Shown piece after piece: positions 6,547 to 15,201 of a stretch of DNA of 64,000 nt; position 1 is the first letter of the stretch, and each line of letters begins with the position of its first letter. The position numbers and the translations under genes are program-made. The stretch is from a candidate division KSB1 bacterium (GTDB taxonomy: Bacteria; Zhuqueibacterota; Zhuqueibacteria; JANLFK01; Oleimicrobiaceae), in contig JANLFK010000015.1 of assembly GCA_024655945.1 (NCBI GenBank), positions 1 through 64,000 on the forward strand. The letters run 5' to 3'. The notes beneath the pieces were generated by a model that was given only the letters and a program-made list of their open reading frames with translations, had not been told where the DNA came from and made no database searches.

Positions 6547-7987
6547 TTCTCGTGCCAGTCACTTTGCCCAGGGCTTTTGCGAGGAGCGGCACCTCGTCAT
6601 CCCGCACCGTGCGCATGTCCAAGTAGAGCTCCTCTCCTTGCACATAGCCTATCACCGGCAGCGGCAGGCTGCGTAGCCGACTGGCCAGCTCGCTGGCGCT
6701 GAGGCCGTCGCAGCTCACCACCACCGCGCGGCTGGGGATCTGCTCCAACGGCAATGCCCCGCTTCCTGCCTGGGAGCTGCTCTGCTGGACGCGCAGATGG
6801 AGCCTGTCGGCGTGCGCGCCCACCAGGAGCTCCACGAGCCGCCGCGCACGAGCCTCCACCGTGCTCACAGGCGCCGAGAGCATGCGCAGCGTGGGGTTGT
6901 CGACGAGGAGGCGTTCCTCGTCCAGGAAGAGCCGCAGCGTGGCCTCTAAAGCGGCGATGGTCATCTTGTCACACCGCACTGCGCGCATCAAGGGGTTGCT
7001 TCTGATGGCTTCCACGTGGACACGTCGGCCCACGATGATGCCCGCCTGTGGCCCACCCAGCACCTTATCGCCGCTGAAGGTGACGACGTCGACCCCTGCC
7101 TGCACGCTCTCCTGCACGAGCGGCTCATAGGGAAGCCCAAGTTTGCGCAGGTCCAGGAGCACACCGCCACCCAGGTCGTGGATCACCGGCACATCGTGCG
7201 CATGGGCCAGCTCCACGATTTCCCGCAAGGCCGGCTCTGCGGTAAAACCCAGGACGCGGTAGTTAGAGGTGTGCACCACAACCACCGCGCCGGTTCTGTC
7301 GGAAATGACGCGCTCATAGTCGGTGAGCTTGCTCTTGTTGGTGGTGCCCACTTCCACCATGGCCGTGCCGCTCTTCTCCATGACTTCCGGCATGCGGAAG
7401 GAGCCGCCAATCTCTACAAGCTGCCCGCGCGAAATGATGGCCTCTTTGCCGTAGGCCAGCGTGTTCAAGGCTACCAACACCGCGGCGGCATTGTTATTGA
7501 CCACGCACGCAGCTTCGCCCCCGCTCAGGCGACACAGCAACTCTTCCACGTGGTGCAGGCGATTCCCGCGCTTGCCGCTCTCAAGGTCAAGCTCCAGGTT
7601 GCAGTAGTGCTCGGTAACGGCCAGGACGTTCCGGCGCACTGCCTCAGCCAAGGGCGCCCTGCCCAGTCCAGTGTGCAGCACGATGCCGGTCGCGTTGATT
7701 ACCCTCCTGAGCGAAGGACGCTGCAGAGCACTCAGACGCCTGCGCACCGTCCGCAGCACAGAGGTCACCACGGCTGGACGCGTGCCGACTCTGAGCTTCT
7801 GGCCCGCCAGCATGTGGCGGCGCAACTCGGCCAGCTGGTGCACCACTTCTTCCTTGACCAGCCAACGCGGAAAACGTGCGCAGAGCTTCTCCCCCTGCGT
7901 TGACGAAAGCACCGCCTCCACCGAGGGGAGCAAGCTCACGGAGCTTGCGCCTTCTTGTTGTGCCTTGACGTCCGGTTTGGCTCGCAT
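6527..7987 (-). CDS. selA: L-seryl-tRNA(Sec) selenium transferase
   Basis: SelA is a PLP enzyme that converts seryl-tRNA(Sec) to selenocysteinyl-tRNA(Sec) with selenophosphate. The sequence has the N-terminal SelA domain, VINATGIVLHTGLGRAPL, and the PLP-lysine motif TFSGDKVLGGPQAG. I placed the start at ATG 7987, giving 486 residues, near the family length. The open frame reaches 8053 but would run through a strong promoter at 8032-8060. The gene implies that this organism makes selenoproteins, yet selB, selC and selD are not in this window and I saw no obvious UGA-containing gene here. Confidence 0.92.
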   Translation of the reverse strand: MRAKPDVKAQQEGASSVSLLPSVEAVLSSTQGEKLCARFPRWLVKEEVVHQLAELRRHMLAGQKLRVGTRPAVVTSVLRTVRRRLSALQRPSLRRVINATGIVLHTGLGRAPLAEAVRRNVLAVTEHYCNLELDLESGKRGNRLHHVEELLCRLSGGEAACVVNNNAAAVLVALNTLAYGKEAIISRGQLVEIGGSFRMPEVMEKSGTAMVEVGTTNKSKLTDYERVISDRTGAVVVVHTSNYRVLGFTAEPALREIVELAHAHDVPVIHDLGGGVLLDLRKLGLPYEPLVQESVQAGVDVVTFSGDKVLGGPQAGIIVGRRVHVEAIRSNPLMRAVRCDKMTIAALEATLRLFLDEERLLVDNPTLRMLSAPVSTVEARARRLVELLVGAHADRLHLRVQQSSSQAGSGALPLEQIPSRAVVVSCDGLSASELASRLRSLPLPVIGYVQGEELYLDMRTVRDDEVPLLAKALGKVTGTRTAAGRR

Positions 7988-8031
7988 ATCACCACCGCAG
8001 TCTTCTCGTGCGCTGTACAATAGCCAAGCAA

Positions 8032-8060
8032 ATCTTAAGAAAACTGCGGCCAAATGTCAA
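8032..8060 (-). promoter_or_regulatory. Predicted promoter of selA
   Basis: Read on the minus strand, TTGACA (8055-8060) and TAAGAT (8032-8037) are separated by 17 bp, close to the sigma-70 consensus. It overlaps the stop codon of the upstream membrane-protein gene and lies 45 bp before the selA ATG. Confidence 0.75.
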
Positions 8061-8740
8061 GCTGTTTCTTCGGGCGAGGCCTGCCCTCTGCTCTTCAGGC
8101 GGCGCAGATTGCGAGTGACCAGGAAGAGGCCCACCGCCAACAGGCAAAGCGGCACCACCAACTCGTCTCCCCTCGGCGCATGCCCCAGGAGCAGAAGAGC
8201 GGCGACAGCCAGCAGGCTTACGGCCGGATATTGTGCCCAGCGCAGACTTTGCGTTTGCCTGCCCAGCAGGTAGAGCACGCCAAAGGTGAGACCCAAGCCT
8301 GTGAAAAAGAGCACGCCATGATAGCCCCCACGCACAAGATGAGCACTCCGCAGAAGGGCGGTCACCCCAAGGGTGAACAACACTCCGCTGGGTATGAGCC
8401 ACCACCACTGCTGACGCTGCCGGAGAAAGGCGCCGAGAAACAGTGCCCCGACGGCGCAGAGAGAGGCTCCCCGGATGAATCGCCGCTGGTCATGAGCGAG
8501 GGAGGGGAGTGTCCGCTCCAGCACCATCAGGCCGAGGATGCACGCCACCATGAGCGCCCACCACTGCTGGCGACCGCGGGAGTAACTGAGCGCGAAAGCC
8601 ACGGCCGAGACGCTCAGCATGATGGTGCACACTGTCTCCTTCTCCAGAGGGAGAATCCCCAAGTTGGTCAGAAGAAGCAGTACGCCGAGGAGCGTGATGA
8701 GGGCCCCGGCCACGATCATCGTCTCGTTTGTCCTCTTCAT
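8057..8740 (-). CDS. Polytopic inner-membrane protein with LiaF-like TM region
   Basis: A 227-residue protein made almost entirely of about eight hydrophobic helices. The first pair, MIVAGALITLLGVLLLL followed by a short turn, resembles the LiaI/LiaF transmembrane module found in envelope-stress proteins, but the soluble LiaF domain is missing. The start at ATG 8740 follows an AGAGAGGTG ribosome site; the longer frame to 8848 has no such signal. The C-terminus is basic (TRNLRRLKSRG), suggesting a cytoplasmic end. It lies downstream of the barrel protein in the same direction. Function is unknown. Confidence 0.7.
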   Translation of the reverse strand: MKRTNETMIVAGALITLLGVLLLLTNLGILPLEKETVCTIMLSVSAVAFALSYSRGRQQWWALMVACILGLMVLERTLPSLAHDQRRFIRGASLCAVGALFLGAFLRQRQQWWWLIPSGVLFTLGVTALLRSAHLVRGGYHGVLFFTGLGLTFGVLYLLGRQTQSLRWAQYPAVSLLAVAALLLLGHAPRGDELVVPLCLLAVGLFLVTRNLRRLKSRGQASPEETA

Positions 8741-8937
8741 GTGGCACCTCTCTTGCCAGCAAATGTGCTGCCAGGACAGCCTGCCAGTACAGGCAACGGC
8801 GCCCTCCGAGAACAGCGCAGACCCCTCGCCTCCCTGCAGATGCTGCATCCCGTTGAAACGGCCACGGAGAGAAATTGTTTCACGCAGAGTTTGGCCCCCA
8901 CTGCGGCAGGACGGGTGATCCAGAGTGGAGTTGGAAA

Positions 8938-10566
8938 TCAGAAGCGGTAGCGCAGTTCAAGTGTGAGGAAGGAAGCCCGCGAGTCGTAATCTTGTTCCCC
9001 GGTGTCGAGGTCGGCGTCATGGTTGGCCATGAGCTCCAGCTCCCAGTGCAGAGAAAGTGGCCAGGTAACAAAACACATCACTGCCGAGGCACGGCGGTCC
9101 GAAAAGAAGGACAACCCTGACGCCTCACGTGCGGGCGAGGCCGTGTACGCGACCTTGCCGACGCTGGCATTGGCCGAGACGAGCAGGCCGCCAGGACCAC
9201 TCACCTCCACGGAGAGCGTCGGGCCTTGGGAGACGTATTCGTCGATGCGCGCGAACGGATCATCCGTCAGACTTGCCGTGTGCGCAGGCGTGCGCTTCTG
9301 CAGCTGATAGCCGACCTCGAGGGCACCGACTCTGGTCACGGCAAAACGGAGGGCCGGCGCCACATCCACCACGCGATAGTCGGGCGTTGCCGAGCTTGGG
9401 TAGGCATAGTCCCTGACCCACAGCTCTGCGCGGAGCACCAGACCCAGCCCCGGGAGCAGGTCCCGCCGCCACTCGGCACGTACCTGCGCCTCCAGATAGT
9501 CGTTGTTGTACAGGCTGTCCGCAAAAGGCGCGACAAACAAGCGATACCGGGCGCTGCCCTCGACGAACAGTCCTCGATGGAAAAACCGACTGCTCAGGCG
9601 ATGGTCCTCAAGGTCTCGCGTTTGCGCGGACGGGTACCTCCAGTGCTCGAAACCATACCCCACAGACAGACGCGTCGCCGGCCCGGCAATAGCAGTGACC
9701 CCTCCGCCCAAGCGATGGGCAACGAAGCTGGCGTAGAAGGGCCCAGGGTTGGCGTAGCGCTGCAAGGACCCGGTGTAGGTCAGCGCGGTCGTCAACTCGG
9801 GTGCCAGCGCGTAGGTCAGCTCTGCCCGCAGATTGCCCCGCGCGTAGTCCGGTGTGCCGGGGTCCCGGAAAGCCGTTCCCTCCAGGTCATTTTGCAGCGC
9901 GAGGTAGTGCCCTTTCTTGAACCGCGCCCGGTAGCCGAGGGAAAGCCGCCCGGTTTGGTAGTCGCGGCTGGAGCGCAGTTCAAAGGAGCCGTCAACCAAC
10001 CGGTCGCGCGGCGTGCCCCGTTCCATAGCAAGACGCACCCCAAGGAGGGGATTGCCCGAGCTCTCTGCCAGAGTGGTGTCCTGAAGCTCGCCGGGAAGAG
10101 AAAAGCGCTGTCTCCATCCCTCCATGCCCATGAACAGCTCGGGGTACCAGCGTGCGCGCCGAGCCGCCTGGTCATCCCCCTGGTCCTCCGTGGGCGACAG
10201 CGTGGTAGGGCGGCTCTGGGCGGCCGACACATAGTCGGCGACAACGCTCAGCAACGCCTCAGCAGCCGCCCATTCCCTTTGCCCGGCTAAGCGGAGAGCC
10301 TCCTGCAGCAGGGGACGAACCTCTGGGGCTACCGCATTGGTATCGCCGCGCGTCCAAAAGTCGGGCACGATGCGCTGCACGCGGAGGAGGGCGAGCTCGT
10401 AGAGGGTCTGGGCCGTCGCCTGATCCTCCCCCTGCATGCTCAGGCGGAGGGAATCCTGGGCGTGGAGTGTCCCTGCGCACAAGAAGCAGACCAGGAAGGT
10501 CATGCTCAGCGCGACCTTCCTGGTCAGGAGGGCAAGTCTATGAGCCACTGCTAAAAACACCGGCAT
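8938..10566 (-). CDS. Predicted outer-membrane beta-barrel protein
   Basis: A 542-residue exported protein with a signal peptide whose hydrophobic core is MTFLVCFLCAGTLHAQ. About 120 residues of helical, Gln/Ala/Arg-rich sequence follow, then a long series of alternating polar and hydrophobic strands. The last residues, FLTLELRYRF, form a typical barrel C-terminal signature ending in Phe. These features suggest an N-terminal periplasmic or repeat-like region followed by a barrel. I do not recognise a substrate-specific family. The start at 10566 lacks a clear ribosome site; ATG 10503 is an alternative but gives a shorter signal peptide. It is 30 bp downstream of the WxxGxW lipoprotein, probably in one operon. 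Confidence 0.7.
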   Translation of the reverse strand: MPVFLAVAHRLALLTRKVALSMTFLVCFLCAGTLHAQDSLRLSMQGEDQATAQTLYELALLRVQRIVPDFWTRGDTNAVAPEVRPLLQEALRLAGQREWAAAEALLSVVADYVSAAQSRPTTLSPTEDQGDDQAARRARWYPELFMGMEGWRQRFSLPGELQDTTLAESSGNPLLGVRLAMERGTPRDRLVDGSFELRSSRDYQTGRLSLGYRARFKKGHYLALQNDLEGTAFRDPGTPDYARGNLRAELTYALAPELTTALTYTGSLQRYANPGPFYASFVAHRLGGGVTAIAGPATRLSVGYGFEHWRYPSAQTRDLEDHRLSSRFFHRGLFVEGSARYRLFVAPFADSLYNNDYLEAQVRAEWRRDLLPGLGLVLRAELWVRDYAYPSSATPDYRVVDVAPALRFAVTRVGALEVGYQLQKRTPAHTASLTDDPFARIDEYVSQGPTLSVEVSGPGGLLVSANASVGKVAYTASPAREASGLSFFSDRRASAVMCFVTWPLSLHWELELMANHDADLDTGEQDYDSRASFLTLELRYRF

Positions 10567-10596
10567 CTGCCATTGTCGATGCGTATGTCCGCCTCG

Positions 10597-10896
10597 TCAC
10601 CGTCGTGCCCAGTGCCCTTTTACCCACACCCAGCCGCGAGGCGTCTCTCGCCAGTATCCGGGCACCCAGACCTTTCCTTTGGGAGCTCTTGCCCAATGGC
10701 CTGGCCTCCAGACCCAGTTTCCGTGCCATTCCCAATGACCGGCTACCCACACCGCCCCTGCGAACGGAGGGCGACCAGCCACCTCCGCGCGTACGGCCGG
10801 CGGGGCCGTGCGTACATACACCGCCCTGCTCGCGCACCCCGCAGCAAGGGGAAACAAGACTGTCGTTATCACGAACATGATGCAGGCACCTCGCAT
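10597..10896 (-). CDS. Small WxxGxW (YXWGXW)-repeat lipoprotein
   Basis: A 99-residue protein with a lipoprotein signal ending LAAGCAS. Four aromatic repeats follow: WVAGHWEW, WVWRPGHW, WVPGYW and WVWVKGHW, the hallmark of the WxxGxW/YXWGXW repeat family. Such proteins are small envelope proteins of unknown function. ATG 10896 is preferred because GGAGAGGAGGC lies upstream. The mature part is cationic and aromatic, fitting a role at the cell surface or outer-membrane periplasmic face. It precedes the barrel gene. Confidence 0.8.
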   Translation of the reverse strand: MRGACIMFVITTVLFPLAAGCASRAVYVRTAPPAVRAEVAGRPPFAGAVWVAGHWEWHGNWVWRPGHWARAPKGKVWVPGYWRETPRGWVWVKGHWARR

Positions 10897-10986
10897 TGCC
10901 AATGCCTCCTCTCCCACACTCCACGGAGCTCGCTTTTCGCTTGCCTAGCTGTCTCCCCGTGTCCGATTGCTCTTCTATATGGAGCG

Positions 10987-11016
10987 GAGGGGACCGGGCC
11001 GGATCCCAGTCCCCTC
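10987..11016 (-). terminator. Possible terminator hairpin after the repeat protein
   Basis: GAGGGGAC (10987-10994) and GTCCCCTC (11009-11016) form an eight-bp stem with a 14-nt loop, just downstream of the minus-strand gene ending at 11039. No T tract follows, so the role is uncertain. Confidence 0.35.
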
Positions 11017-11038
11017 CTGGGAGGAGCACAGCATTCGC

Positions 11039-14035
11039 CTACTGGGCAAGCAGCATCTTGCTCACCAACAGATGCCGCCCGCCAGAGGCTGCCTGTGCCT
11101 CGAGCCTGCAAATGTAGACGCCGCTGGCGACCTGGTTGCCATGCCGATCCTTGCCCTCCCAGAAGATCGCATGCCGGCCGGTGTCGAAGGCAGCGTTTGC
11201 CAGTTCACGGATCGGCTGCCCAAGCACGTTGTAAATGGTGATCCTCACCCGTGCCGGCTCCGGCAGCTCAAACCTGATCGAAGTTCCGGGATTGAAGGGA
11301 TTGGGCGAATTCCCTAAGAGAGCAAACCTCGCCGGAAGAGTTGGCTGGTCAGCGGGCGGACCGTTCGTCGGCGCAAGCGCCAGGTCAACATTGTTGCGCA
11401 TCGGATCTGCCGCACTCAGTGTGACCGCCACCGGAGCTGTGGTTTGCGGTGGTTGCGCAGACCCATCGCCGATAGGGAGGAGCGCACAGATTGTGTAGCT
11501 GCCGTTGGGGAGCTCGTCCAGCGCGTATTGGCCGTTCTCGTTGCTCACGGCAGTGGCCACCAGCTCCTCGCCGCGGCGCGCCAGGACCACCCCCCCGGCG
11601 ACCGACCGGCCCTCTTTGCTGGCGATCGTCCCTGCCACCATGAACGGCCCTCGCTCTTGCGGTGTGAGCGCAAAGTCGATGCCACTGATGCTATCCCCGG
11701 CCGCCACAGTGATGGGGGTGGCGTCGCGCCAAGAGTGGCTGTCTTCGTAGAATTCTGCCAGGTAGCCGGTCTTGAAGGCCCACACGATGTAGGCTCCAGG
11801 CCGGAGCCCGGTCAACAGGTAAAGCCCTTCGCCGTCGGTGAGGTCGGTGTAGACCTGACCAGGCCGCACCGGGCTGGCGAAGACGCGTACGCCGCGCAAA
11901 GGCTCCCCGGTGTGCTCATCGGTGACGCGTCCGGCGATGGTCGCCCCGTCCGGCACGCGAGAAGGCAGCAAGAAGTCGATCCCAGCTGTCTGCTCCGGGG
12001 CATTGACGGTCACCGGCGTGGCCCGCGCCCACGTCAGGACTCCGTCGTAGTAGATGGGCACGTGGTCCCGCGCCGAGGCGCGCACAAGGTAGCTCCCGCT
12101 GGGCAGCCCGGCCACGGCATAAGTGCCTTCACTGTCGGCAAAGGCCACCCGGGAGAACGGGCCTCCGGTGCTGAACACCTCCACGCGAGCACCGGCAATC
12201 GGCTGCCCGCTCCTCTGGCTGCGGACCGAGCCGCTGATGCTGCCGCCGCGCTTCACGGTGAAGTCGACACCCTGCACGGTGTCGGCCGCCGCCACGGCTA
12301 CCGGGGTGGCGTCGCGGACAGTTTCGGCCTCCAGGTACCATTCGGCCAGATAGTCGGGGGCAGCAGCACGCACGAGGTAGTTGCCAGGCTGCAGATTGCC
12401 AATCAGGTAGCGACCCTTCTCATCGGTACGCGCTGAGGAGCAGTATGCTCGCGGGCCACCTTGGTACGCGGTGACCAGCGCTCCCACAATCGGCAAGCCG
12501 CCCGCTTCATCCGTCACACGGCCAGCGATGGCGCTCACCGCGCTGAGTCGGAAATCGATGCCTGAGGTGTGTTGGTCTGCCACGACCACCACTGGCGTAG
12601 CAAGCCGCCGGTCGCTCACCCCGTCGTACCATTCATCCGCGTAGCCGCGCGCGCTCGCCAGCACCTGGTAGGTGCCCGGACGCACGGGCAGAGTGTAGCA
12701 ACCGCTGCTGTCGGTGTGGGTAGTGGCTATCCGGTCGCGGCCACTGCCGACCCCATCGAGGACATGGGCACAGACACGCGCCAGGGGAATCGGCGCTCCG
12801 GTTGCCTGGTCCACCACACGGCCGGTGATCGCACTGCTGGTCTCCAGGAAAAAGTCGATGCCGAAGGTAGTGTCACCTTCCGCCACTTCCACCAGCGTAG
12901 CGGTGCGCAACGTGGCGGCGTCTGCGTAGAATTCACCTTTGTAGCCGGCTGCGTTTGCCTCGACTACGTAGGAGCCGCGCGGCAGCGACCCAATCAGATA
13001 GCGGCCGCCGTCGTCAGTAACCGCGTGATACCGGACGTTGGGAAGGGTTAGCGAGTAGGCCTGCACATGGGCGCCTGGCAGCGGCAGGCTACCGGCCTCC
13101 GCAGCCACCATCCCGCCTATTGCCCCGCCTCGTGCCAAGGCAAAGTCGGTGCCCGTGACAGTATCCCCGGGCGCGATGCTGATCGACGTGGCCTCCCGGA
13201 GCGAGGGTGCATCGTCATAGTACTCGGGAAGGAAGCCGGCAGCACAAGCGTGCACCACGTACAGTCCCGGGGCCAGCACAGGGACGGCGTAGCTGCCGTC
13301 GGCGCCCGTGGTGTCGCGCCTTGCCCACGGCAAGGGACCCAAACGCTGCACAGTCACCAGCGCCCCGGCTAAAGGCGAGCCGTCGCGCCCGTCCATTACC
13401 AGCCCTGCGATCAGTCCATTTGCCCCCTGGCTGACCAGGACGCGCGCCGCTCCCCTCAGGAGCCTGCCATCCACAGCTGCCTGGGCAATGACCTGACCGG
13501 CCATGGCCACCGTCCCGGCGGTGAACAGGCCGTCGGGCGTTATCGTGCCCAAAGAGGTGGGCAGTACTTCCCATCGCACCTCGCTGGGGACGATGCTTAG
13601 GCCGCTGCTTGTCATCACGCGCGCAATGAACTGCTGCGACTGGCCGGGAGCCAGCACCACCTCTGCGGGCTCCACCAGGAGCTGCCTGCCAGAACCACGT
13701 CCTTCGGCCACAACCACATCGGCGCTGCCCCGATACTCCACGCCCGCCAGAGCGGCAGAGGCTATCACGCGTCCGACGCCCGGCTCCGGCCCGGCGATGA
13801 AGTAGCCGTCTTTGGTCACGGTGCCAAGGGAACTCGGTTCAACTGACCAGGTACAGGTGACTCCCCGCGCTGGTCGACCGGCGCGGTCAAAGAGCTGTGC
13901 CTCAAACTGCTGCCCCTGCCCAGGCTGCAACGTCACCTGGTGAGGTCTCACGACCACCTGCTGGGCCAGCGCTGTCCCTGCCCAGAGCAAAGCCACTGCC
14001 AGCAGGAGCCATCGAGAATACGTCTTCCCTTCCAT
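11039..14035 (-). CDS. Large secreted protein with tandem carboxypeptidase-regulatory-like repeats and sorting domain
   Basis: A 998-residue exported protein. After the signal peptide (ALLWAGTALAQ) come two Ig-like modules, each with a LQPGQGQQF or LAPGQSQQF motif and a W-x-V/L core. Then six tandem repeats of about 95 residues follow, plus a shorter seventh. Each repeat opens with I-x-G-x-V and closes with EYYDDA-type then GIDFxL-type motifs; these are carboxypeptidase-regulatory-like beta-sandwich domains. The C-terminal 90 residues are a FlgD-like/type-A sorting domain (NSPNPFNPGTSIRFELPE, YNVLGQPIREL, ASGVYICRLEA). It is probably displayed on or released from the surface, perhaps binding carbohydrate or protein. 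ATG 14035 follows GGAGG; no catalytic domain is seen. Confidence 0.8.
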   Translation of the reverse strand: MEGKTYSRWLLLAVALLWAGTALAQQVVVRPHQVTLQPGQGQQFEAQLFDRAGRPARGVTCTWSVEPSSLGTVTKDGYFIAGPEPGVGRVIASAALAGVEYRGSADVVVAEGRGSGRQLLVEPAEVVLAPGQSQQFIARVMTSSGLSIVPSEVRWEVLPTSLGTITPDGLFTAGTVAMAGQVIAQAAVDGRLLRGAARVLVSQGANGLIAGLVMDGRDGSPLAGALVTVQRLGPLPWARRDTTGADGSYAVPVLAPGLYVVHACAAGFLPEYYDDAPSLREATSISIAPGDTVTGTDFALARGGAIGGMVAAEAGSLPLPGAHVQAYSLTLPNVRYHAVTDDGGRYLIGSLPRGSYVVEANAAGYKGEFYADAATLRTATLVEVAEGDTTFGIDFFLETSSAITGRVVDQATGAPIPLARVCAHVLDGVGSGRDRIATTHTDSSGCYTLPVRPGTYQVLASARGYADEWYDGVSDRRLATPVVVVADQHTSGIDFRLSAVSAIAGRVTDEAGGLPIVGALVTAYQGGPRAYCSSARTDEKGRYLIGNLQPGNYLVRAAAPDYLAEWYLEAETVRDATPVAVAAADTVQGVDFTVKRGGSISGSVRSQRSGQPIAGARVEVFSTGGPFSRVAFADSEGTYAVAGLPSGSYLVRASARDHVPIYYDGVLTWARATPVTVNAPEQTAGIDFLLPSRVPDGATIAGRVTDEHTGEPLRGVRVFASPVRPGQVYTDLTDGEGLYLLTGLRPGAYIVWAFKTGYLAEFYEDSHSWRDATPITVAAGDSISGIDFALTPQERGPFMVAGTIASKEGRSVAGGVVLARRGEELVATAVSNENGQYALDELPNGSYTICALLPIGDGSAQPPQTTAPVAVTLSAADPMRNNVDLALAPTNGPPADQPTLPARFALLGNSPNPFNPGTSIRFELPEPARVRITIYNVLGQPIRELANAAFDTGRHAIFWEGKDRHGNQVASGVYICRLEAQAASGGRHLLVSKMLLAQ

Positions 14036-14085
14036 AACCCATTGCCTCCACTGTGAGACAGACAACTACAAGAGCGGGTGGCCCA

Positions 14086-15063
14086 CTACCATCCGCCTCT
14101 GCCCTCTCTTCCGTAGACCATCCCCCAGCAAACGGCGTTGTAGGGCGCCACGTCGTCGTAGATGGTGCCGTGGTCAATGGCATCGATCAGCATATGGCGC
14201 AGTCCCTGCTCATGCTTAGCCACCCAATATCCGCTGAACACCCCGTCGCCAGCGACCTGGTCAGGGTAGATTCCCTCGTCGTTGAGGGGGCGACGCGCGC
14301 GCTGCAGCCCGCGGTCCACGCCAAAGTGAACGAGTACGGTCGTACCAGGGGCCGGCGGATGGTTGTTGCTGTTGGTCACCGCCACGTAGAGCTTGATCGT
14401 GTCGCCCTGGGCGAAGCACGGCAGGCCGTCGTGTCGCTTCAGCCAAAAGTCCAGAGGAGCGGTAACCACGATGGGCTGCTGCCCAGGCGCCTCAAGAGCC
14501 ATGCTGCTGATGCTGACGGTTGCCTGCTCCGCGACGCCCTCGCTCATCGACACCTCGACGAGCCGCCAGTTGCGCCGCGCATTCTCGGAGTACCCGACCC
14601 GCCGCAGTTTTGCCTTGCGGACGACGGTGCTGCGCACCGGCTTCTCATAGACCTTGAAGGTCTCGGGCGTGGTGCTGTCCGTATCCCTGGCAACAACGAC
14701 AAAGGTGCCTGTGAAGGTCTTGGTAATGGTTGCTATGGCGAGGGTGTCCGGCTCTCCAGGCACGCCGGAGAACTGAATGTCCACGGACTCTAACGTGAAC
14801 TTGCCACGCCGACCAAAGCGCACCGGCTCGATATAGTCGCCGGACTTGGGGAGGCCACCGGCCTCGTACTCAGGTGGCTGGGCCCCGCCATCATCAAGCC
14901 CCATTTCATGGAAAATGTCCACGTCGGCTAACACAAGCGTGCGGATGGCCGCCTCATCCTCGGAACGATCCGCAAGTCCAGCCGGGTTCTTGCTACAACT
15001 GAGCATGATCGCCCCCACCGCTGCAAGCACAAGCCCATACCCCAAGGTTAGTCTCCTGTTCAT
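14086..15063 (-). CDS. Predicted lipoprotein of unknown function
   Basis: A 325-residue lipoprotein with the lipobox region AIMLSCSKNPAG. The middle reads as beta-rich sequence (DTLAIATITKTFTGTFVVV). Toward the C-terminus, VLVHFGVDRG and DGVFSGYWV resemble an Ig-like module found in surface proteins of related candidate phyla. ATG 15063 has GGAGG seven bases upstream; earlier in-frame starts do not. It lies 50 bp upstream of the repeat-protein gene on the same strand, and the two may work together at the surface. No enzyme motif was seen. Confidence 0.65.
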   Translation of the reverse strand: MNRRLTLGYGLVLAAVGAIMLSCSKNPAGLADRSEDEAAIRTLVLADVDIFHEMGLDDGGAQPPEYEAGGLPKSGDYIEPVRFGRRGKFTLESVDIQFSGVPGEPDTLAIATITKTFTGTFVVVARDTDSTTPETFKVYEKPVRSTVVRKAKLRRVGYSENARRNWRLVEVSMSEGVAEQATVSISSMALEAPGQQPIVVTAPLDFWLKRHDGLPCFAQGDTIKLYVAVTNSNNHPPAPGTTVLVHFGVDRGLQRARRPLNDEGIYPDQVAGDGVFSGYWVAKHEQGLRHMLIDAIDHGTIYDDVAPYNAVCWGMVYGREGRGGW

Positions 15064-15201
15064 CCTCATTCCTCCAAATGCATGTTCATTTTCCAAACTT
15101 CCAACTTTCGCTAAGGTTCGAGGGAAGGCAACCGCCTGCTCCTCCATGGCTCCGATTCTTATGTCCCGCCTTGCCCTCCTTTCATTTCATTCTCTGTGGC
15201 T

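Noticed and set aside
7016-7903. 295-codon plus-strand ORF over selA
   Set aside because: Antisense to clear SelA motifs; no family similarity.
6527-7987. A selenoprotein gene inside the window
   Set aside because: Gene ends at TGA that I checked near conserved Cys sites do not continue as family sequence beyond the stop.
11444-12436. 330-codon plus-strand ORF over the repeat protein
   Set aside because: Mirror of periodic minus-strand coding sequence; repeats create long open shadow frames.
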